Assembly (NCBI RefSeq): GCF_014274465.1
Contig: NZ_CP060394.1
Coordinates: forward strand, 1,364,001-1,428,000
DNA length: 64,000 bases
Direction of reading: 5' to 3'
Source: Alloacidobacterium dinghuense
GTDB taxonomy: Bacteria > Acidobacteriota > Terriglobia > Terriglobales > Acidobacteriaceae
The notes beneath the pieces were generated by a model, which did no database searches, had not been told where the DNA came from, and worked only from the letters and a program-made list of their open reading frames with translations. The translations under genes were made by a program, and so were the position numbers. This document shows, in pieces, positions 59,420 through 64,000 of the stretch (positions within the stretch are counted from its first letter, which is position 1; each line of letters opens with the position of its first letter).

Positions 59420-62400
59420 CTAATTTTGAGAATCGGGCGTTGCCGCCGACGCTGTTGTAACGATCTTGCCTTGCCGGAATGCATCTCCTGTCTCCTGCAT
59501 GGCACGCAGTAATGCTGGCCAGTCCTCGAGATCAGTAGCGAAAATCTTTGCCGTCATATAGCGGGTCAACTGGGGCGCAAGCATATTGAGCATGACGGGC
59601 GAATATCCCATCTCATCCGCTAGTCGAGCCCAATAGAGATTGCTGGATTCCCATGACTCGCCAAAGAGGCGGCTGGAATACCCTCCAAAGGCTGGAAACG
59701 GCTTTACGTTCAGGAATTCGCGAGAGTAGCTGCGGGCCAATGTCGGGTGCGGGACGCCAAAGTCTTTTGAGAGCCGTTCCAAATCAGCGTCCGTCGGATG
59801 CTGATGAACGAGCGCATCCAGTTGTTGGCTTGCTGGGCCTATCGAGGCGGCTTCGTCTGGGAATCTTCGGCGAAATTCGGATGCCAGATAGAAGGTATCT
59901 GCCGGCATCATGCGGGGAAGCATGGCTGACATGTCGGCAGAATTCTTCATGGCCTGCTCGGTCCATTCCAGCCGTCGCGGTGTCATGCGATCGGAGAGGA
60001 TGGTGATGACCTTGGCTCTTAGTTGGGGATCTTTGACGGAAGCAGTCAACAGCTCTTCGCCAGCGCGTTGATAGAGCGCGACAGCGTGGAGCTCGCTCGC
60101 GCTTATCCCCCACCAACGCGGGAGGGTTGAGCTGACCAAGAGATCCGGCACGGATTCTTTCCAGATCAGTGCCTGGACGTTCTCGGGTGCAATGAAGTCC
60201 TCTTCGGTTTCAGCCAGGGCATAGGGAAGGTCAGCCAGGGAACCCAGCAAATATGCGCCACCGCCTGCGGGCGTTCCTACTCCAACCAACTCAGGAGCGC
60301 GCCATAGCCGTTCGGCACCCATGATGGTCATTCCGGAGAAGTCATGCGAACGGACAAAGAGGGGATTGTTGTGGAGGATTTGAGCACCGGGCGGCTCATA
60401 GTAGGCGTAATTCAGACCTACCAGCGTGTCCCTCAAGAAGGGCGCGAGCTGGCCGCGCGCTGTTTCGAGTTGTGCTGGCGAGCCGGGAGACTTGATCACT
60501 TTCGTCAAGTCAGTCTTGATTTGCAGTTCCGCGTGGCGAGCGCTGTATACAGGGGGCGCCCAGTTGACCTTTTCCGAATTGGTAAAGATGGGGCGGGGCA
60601 GCTCGAATTCGCGGAGCTCTCCGGCAAGCGCGACCAAGTGCGGAGGCGCCGGCTTTCCGTGTGCCATGTCACTCAAGCCGTCGCTGAGAGCGAAGAGCGT
60701 ATCGAGAGAGACGAGGCGCTGGTCATCCATGACGGAACGGATGCGCGCAGCGATCTCGCGGCGCATGCGTTGGCCGTCAGCGCTTTGCTGGGGAGGACCT
60801 GCCAGCAAGTCGACGACTTCATCTTCCGAGCGGTTGGCGTTGCCGGTGGAGGCGAGGAGCAGCTGGCCCAACGAGCTTCTTGCCGAGTCGAAGAGCTGGG
60901 CAGAGGAAGAGACCTTGGCAAAAGGCTCAATCGCACCCTGCCACGACGTATTCAGAGCTGCGTCTGGAATCTCTCCCTGACGTGCGAGGATCTGCCAGAG
61001 GCCGATGTTTGCCTGAAAGGCACCCAGGGCATTTCCACGCAAGGACTGATTTGAGATTCCGTCGATTGCGTCCGCAACATTTACGAAGCGGGTAATGGAG
61101 GTGTCATTCAGGCCGGGAAATTCGGCGAAGACGAGATACCAGTTACTGAATTGTGAGAATTTGCTGGCCAGCAAGCGCGCAGTTCCATCGGACAAGCGCA
61201 TTTGTGGAGGCCGTGCAGAGTCCAGCTCGCTGAGCATGAGATAGACCTGGAGCGGTCCGCTATCGGTTTCAATGCGTGAAAGCGAAGTCATCGCCTCCAG
61301 CAGTTGCTCAGGATGGTCCCAGCTGTGTGAGCGCTTAGCCCAGTCACGAATAATTCTGTTGTCAGTTTTCTCATTGAAGATTTCTTTCCAGACTTCGAGA
61401 TTTCCCGGGACGTGCGGCTGGCCATCGGGATCCCAGTCGACGCGTGTGAACAGGACGATCAGGTCGGGAGCTTTGCGAAACACGCTTCGGGTTGGATTTG
61501 TTTCAAAGTCGGGCGAGCGGAATGCGCTGTAAAGGTGCACGAGGCGAGGAGATTGCGTCAGGTGTGCCTGCTGTGTCTGGTTGACGCGAGAGAGTGCGTC
61601 GAAATAGACCGCCAGCCACCCGCTGTCTTTCGCAAGCAGGTGGGTGACAAAGTCCCCGGGTGAATCGGGACTTGCGCCGACGAGATCCTTCCAGCCATGT
61701 TCAGCATTCGCTCCTCCAGGCAGGTTGACATATCCGGAACGGATGCAAATCTGACTGCCATAGAAATCAATAACAGCTGCGTAAGGGAGTAGTTTCCTCA
61801 GGCCCGGCGATTGCTGCAGCGATTGCCTGGTTTCAACATCAATTTTGGAAAATGCCCAATAGAGCCGGGCGACAGACGGGTCATTGATAAGCACATCGAT
61901 CAGACTGCCGGAAGCCCGTTTTTTCCCAAGGCTAGTCCCTACCCATTCGGTTTCGTTGAACATCACCGGAACCTTGGTAGCGGGGAACGGATAGTTAAAC
62001 GGAGTGCCTTTCTGAAGCGCCTCTTCCAGTGTGGTCAGCGGGAAGCCGGAGTCGATGGTAAGAAAGGCTCTTTCAGGATTTGCAGTGGACAGGAAGACAT
62101 TTTTCTCGCCGCAATTCTGTCTCAGCCGGTAGCCGAGAATCTGAATTAAGGCGATAGCCTCTTCGCAATTGGTGACGCGAATGTTGCCGTTGTTTGCGTT
62201 GGCCAGAGCCTCTAGTTCTCGCGCCTGATGCACGTAGCGGTCAAGCAGCAAGAGGAATTCAGTCTCTCGGCCTCCCTCGTAGCCCTGCAAGTAGGAGTTA
62301 CGGGACAGCAGCGGCAGCACATCTTCAGGCGCGACCTTTTGGCTGATGCCTGCCATGCGAAGAAATGACCGCAATGGTCCCGGGACCGTGACGTAATTGA

Positions 62401-62548
62401 TAGGAGGAGCCGCTGGTGTTCCACCAGGGTCGCTATCGGCTGACGAGACAGCCGTTTGTTGAGGATTACCAGCGTAGGCGGTTGCGCAATAAGTTGTGCA
62501 CGACAGACCCAGGATGAAAACAGCGAACCAACGAAGAGGAGCCCCCAT
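59420..62548 (-). CDS. Large secreted protein, unknown
   Basis: 1,042 residues from ATG 62548 (signal peptide APLRWFAVFILGLSCTTYC to AYAG; the frame extends to 62587). Almost wholly alpha-helical to the eye, with no domain I recognise. Recurrent segments include SFLRMAGISQKVAPEDVLPL LSRNSYLQGYEGG, TEFLLLLDRYVHQARELEAL, and SKDFGVPHPTLARSYSREFL. Leu/Pro-rich turns suggest repeats of a helical solenoid type. It is followed 10 bp downstream by the VWA protein, so the two are likely one operon and may work together in the periplasm or at the surface. Tat or lipobox motifs are not seen. Confidence 0.7.
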   Translation of the reverse strand: MGAPLRWFAVFILGLSCTTYCATAYAGNPQQTAVSSADSDPGGTPAAPPINYVTVPGPLRSFLRMAGISQKVAPEDVLPLLSRNSYLQGYEGGRETEFLLLLDRYVHQARELEALANANNGNIRVTNCEEAIALIQILGYRLRQNCGEKNVFLSTANPERAFLTIDSGFPLTTLEEALQKGTPFNYPFPATKVPVMFNETEWVGTSLGKKRASGSLIDVLINDPSVARLYWAFSKIDVETRQSLQQSPGLRKLLPYAAVIDFYGSQICIRSGYVNLPGGANAEHGWKDLVGASPDSPGDFVTHLLAKDSGWLAVYFDALSRVNQTQQAHLTQSPRLVHLYSAFRSPDFETNPTRSVFRKAPDLIVLFTRVDWDPDGQPHVPGNLEVWKEIFNEKTDNRIIRDWAKRSHSWDHPEQLLEAMTSLSRIETDSGPLQVYLMLSELDSARPPQMRLSDGTARLLASKFSQFSNWYLVFAEFPGLNDTSITRFVNVADAIDGISNQSLRGNALGAFQANIGLWQILARQGEIPDAALNTSWQGAIEPFAKVSSSAQLFDSARSSLGQLLLASTGNANRSEDEVVDLLAGPPQQSADGQRMRREIAARIRSVMDDQRLVSLDTLFALSDGLSDMAHGKPAPPHLVALAGELREFELPRPIFTNSEKVNWAPPVYSARHAELQIKTDLTKVIKSPGSPAQLETARGQLAPFLRDTLVGLNYAYYEPPGAQILHNNPLFVRSHDFSGMTIMGAERLWRAPELVGVGTPAGGGAYLLGSLADLPYALAETEEDFIAPENVQALIWKESVPDLLVSSTLPRWWGISASELHAVALYQRAGEELLTASVKDPQLRAKVITILSDRMTPRRLEWTEQAMKNSADMSAMLPRMMPADTFYLASEFRRRFPDEAASIGPASQQLDALVHQHPTDADLERLSKDFGVPHPTLARSYSREFLNVKPFPAFGGYSSRLFGESWESSNLYWARLADEMGYSPVMLNMLAPQLTRYMTAKIFATDLEDWPALLRAMQETGDAFRQGKIVTTASAATPDSQN

Positions 62549-63129
62549 GACTGAATACCCCTTCAGAACCTTCGAGATTCGCGGCAACCACTTCCAGGAA
62601 AACGCAACACTTGCATTTCACATGCGAAGTGATAAACGGAACAAGCTTAGGACCACAAATGAATCACAACTCGAAGCTAAGTCACGTTTGGCGCCGTTAT
62701 CTCCCGATTCTCACTATCGTCGGACAAGATATACCATTGATCACCGGAGTCCAAGGCTTTTCATCGCTTCTTATAAAGAAGACTTTGATGTTTGATCAAT
62801 TTGCATCTCCTCCATCGAATAGGGCCTCGCAACAAGTTGCCGAGGAATGAGTTAGGGTGGCTTCGGAGAAATCACCGGGTCAGCGAATTCTTTTTGTCAG
62901 AATCGTTGCGAAGCCGATTGCAAATGACATGACTGCGGCGTATAGTTCTGGCGCAAGTGGCGGTCTTCTACGTTTGGCAGTGCGAGCGAACGTGTGGAAA
63001 GATCTATGTGTTTCTTTTCAGCCAGCGCCGCGTTTCAAAGCCCGACAAGCGACATCTGTGTCCGGCGCCTAACTTGCTTCTACCTTATCGAGGCCACCTC
63101 AATTGTTTGTTGCGTATAGGGAGTCAGCC
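62549..63129. other. Divergent promoter region, no gene supported
   Basis: 581 bp between the large secreted protein gene (minus) and the CBS protein gene (plus). Small frames exist (for example 62857-63072) but lack family resemblance. A plausible promoter for the CBS gene lies near 63090-63120. Confidence 0.4.
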
Positions 63130-63579
63130 ATGAAAGTGTGCGATCCTGTTTCGCTTATTTTGCGCAAAAAGGGTGGGACCGTTTGGTCTGTACCCGCGAA
63201 AACCACGGTCTATGCCGCGATAGAGTTGATGGCAGAAAGGGAGGTGGGCGCCCTTCTGGTGGTGGACGAAGGCCACCTGCACGGCATCATCACTGAGCGC
63301 GATTACGCGCGCAAGGTAGTCCTTATGGGACGCTCATCGAAAGAGACGCCGGTAAGCGAAATCCTGTCGGAGCCACTGCTTACGATTGCGCCGGATTGCT
63401 CTGTTGATGAGGCGATGCGGTTGATCACTACGCACCGTATCCGGCATCTTCCTGTAGTACAGGACGGGAAACTGGTGGGATTGATTTCCATCGGCGACCT
63501 GGTGCAATGGATCGCGTTCGCACAAGATCAGACGATTGAGGATCTCTCGCACTACATCGAGGGAAAATATCCCTGCTAG
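63130..63579 (+). CDS. CBS-domain-pair protein
   Basis: 149 residues from ATG 63130. Two CBS motifs: VYAAIELMAEREVGALLVVD EGHLHGIITERDYARKV and SVDEAMRLITTHRIRHLPVV QDGKLVGLISIGDLVQW, making one Bateman module that binds adenosyl nucleotides or similar ligands. There is no fused catalytic domain, so it is a stand-alone regulator with a likely energy- or redox-sensing role. The C-terminal tail (DQTIEDLSHYIEGKYPC) is common among these proteins. Convergent with nuoN; the stops are 9 bp apart. Confidence 0.92.
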   Translation: MKVCDPVSLILRKKGGTVWSVPAKTTVYAAIELMAEREVGALLVVDEGHLHGIITERDYARKVVLMGRSSKETPVSEILSEPLLTIAPDCSVDEAMRLITTHRIRHLPVVQDGKLVGLISIGDLVQWIAFAQDQTIEDLSHYIEGKYPC

Positions 63580-63588
63580 GGCAGGCTT

Positions 63589-64000
63589 CTATCCCAGAGT
63601 GCGAGCGGCGGAGACGATCGCATTCCATAGCGGCGCGGGATAAAGGCCAAGCAGGAAGATCAAACCTGTCAGAACGGCAAGCGCTACGGTTGCTGGTACG
63701 GGCATTGTCGTCCGCTGTGGGATGATTTGGCTGGTTTTTGCATACATGGCCGCGAGGATGCGCAGATAGTAGAACAAACCAATGGTGCTGCTCACGATGA
63801 GGGTGAACAGAAGGACCCATCGTGACTGCGATGCGCCTGCGGCGATGACGTAAAACTTGCCGAGGAAGCCGGCGGTGAGTGGAATTCCTGCAAGCGAGAG
63901 AAGCATGGCGGTGAACGCTGCCGCGAGGATTGGTCTGCGCCAGAAGAGTCCGCGGTAATCGTCGATCGATGCCGCTTCACCTTCAGGGCCGGAGAGAATG
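63589..64000 (-). CDS. nuoN: NADH-quinone oxidoreductase subunit N, C-terminal part (runs off window)
   Basis: The last 137 codons of a membrane subunit of complex I: DYRGLFWRRPILAAAFTAML (window edge side), then LLSLAGIPLTAGFLGKFYVI, a motif characteristic of NuoN/MrpD antiporter-like subunits, and two further helices (RWVLLFTLIVSSTIGLFYYL; TVALAVLTGLIFLLGLYPAP). It ends with NAIVSAARTLG. Proton-pumping half of NADH dehydrogenase; the 5' part and the rest of the nuo operon lie beyond 64000. Confidence 0.93.
   Translation of the reverse strand, partial: ILSGPEGEAASIDDYRGLFWRRPILAAAFTAMLLSLAGIPLTAGFLGKFYVIAAGASQSRWVLLFTLIVSSTIGLFYYLRILAAMYAKTSQIIPQRTTMPVPATVALAVLTGLIFLLGLYPAPLWNAIVSAARTLG

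Noticed and set aside
60344-61054. 236-codon plus-strand frame opposite the large secreted protein gene
   Set aside because: No domain or signal; the minus-strand frame is open for more than 1,000 codons with a signal peptide.
62857-63072. 71-codon plus-strand frame before the CBS gene
   Set aside because: No recognisable protein and no conserved features; probably chance.
1-64000. CRISPR array or intact insertion sequence
   Set aside because: No regularly spaced short repeats and no transposase reading frame were seen; the repeats found are att-like, intergenic or gene-derived.

Overview
The window looks like the chromosome of an acidobacterium (Acidobacteriota, Terriglobales/Acidobacteriaceae-like). 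The best evidence is a secreted VWA protein of the 'VWFA-related Acidobacterial domain' type (58285-59409), two roughly 1,000-residue Reg_prop/Y_Y_Y sensor kinases, carboxypeptidase-regulatory-like outer-membrane proteins, a Tad pilin pair (tadE/tadG-like), and intergenic hairpins of a kind I associate with this phylum. The assignment comes from protein families, not from an rRNA gene; none is present. There is no complete tRNA, CRISPR array or intact insertion sequence.

Layout. (1) 1-1560 is mobile-element debris: a decayed ArdC antirestriction gene and a ParB-like fragment. (2) 1568-21995 is a roughly 20.2 kb island bounded by two directly repeated copies of about 190 bp that end in the 3' part of a tRNA-Asp(GTC) gene, as expected for attL/attR. 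Its cargo is mostly redox and stress functions: FMN reductase, di-haem peroxidase-like cytochrome, MIP channel, catalase, an IorAB-type molybdenum hydroxylase, an MbfA-type ferritin-like/VIT1 iron exporter, an SDR, a PLP decarboxylase, two intact LysR regulators and one truncated LysR copy. (3) 21995-26400 is a decay zone holding an integrase tail, a TetR gene, a frameshifted cupin, a NmrA-like gene, a broken RES toxin locus and an alpha/beta hydrolase fragment. (4) 26446-30885 is a NarL-type response regulator with its Reg_prop kinase. (5) 31161-36796 is a DUF302 gene followed by a TolC / YtcA / HlyD / FUSC efflux operon resembling mdtNOP. (6) 36916-37545 is an ECF sigma factor, followed by a 0.9 kb non-coding stretch with a perfect 23-bp inverted repeat.

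(7) 38462-46662 is the most unusual part, a tightly packed plus-strand run: TonB-receptor-like barrel, LolA-like periplasmic protein, CTP-type nucleotidyltransferase, a three-part fusion (LPG-synthase-type flippase, degenerate nucleotidyltransferase, CDP-alcohol phosphotransferase), an unknown protein and an endonuclease/exonuclease/phosphatase-fold hydrolase. It reads as an undescribed pathway that activates a phospho-alcohol, transfers it, and moves or displays the product in the envelope. (8) 47160-53920 holds a second Reg_prop kinase fused at its 5' end to the tail of a deleted paralogue, then a LamB-like porin and a FucP-like permease, which suggests sugar sensing and uptake. (9) 54332-56481 is the Tad pilin pair. 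(10) 56482-57659 is a non-coding block with three copies of a diverged repeat and several hairpins. (11) 57660-62548 carries three secreted proteins, including an unknown 1,042-residue one. (12) The window ends with a CBS-domain protein and the 3' end of nuoN.

Starts were moved to internal codons where a Shine-Dalgarno, signal peptide or overlap argued for it; those choices are stated per gene.
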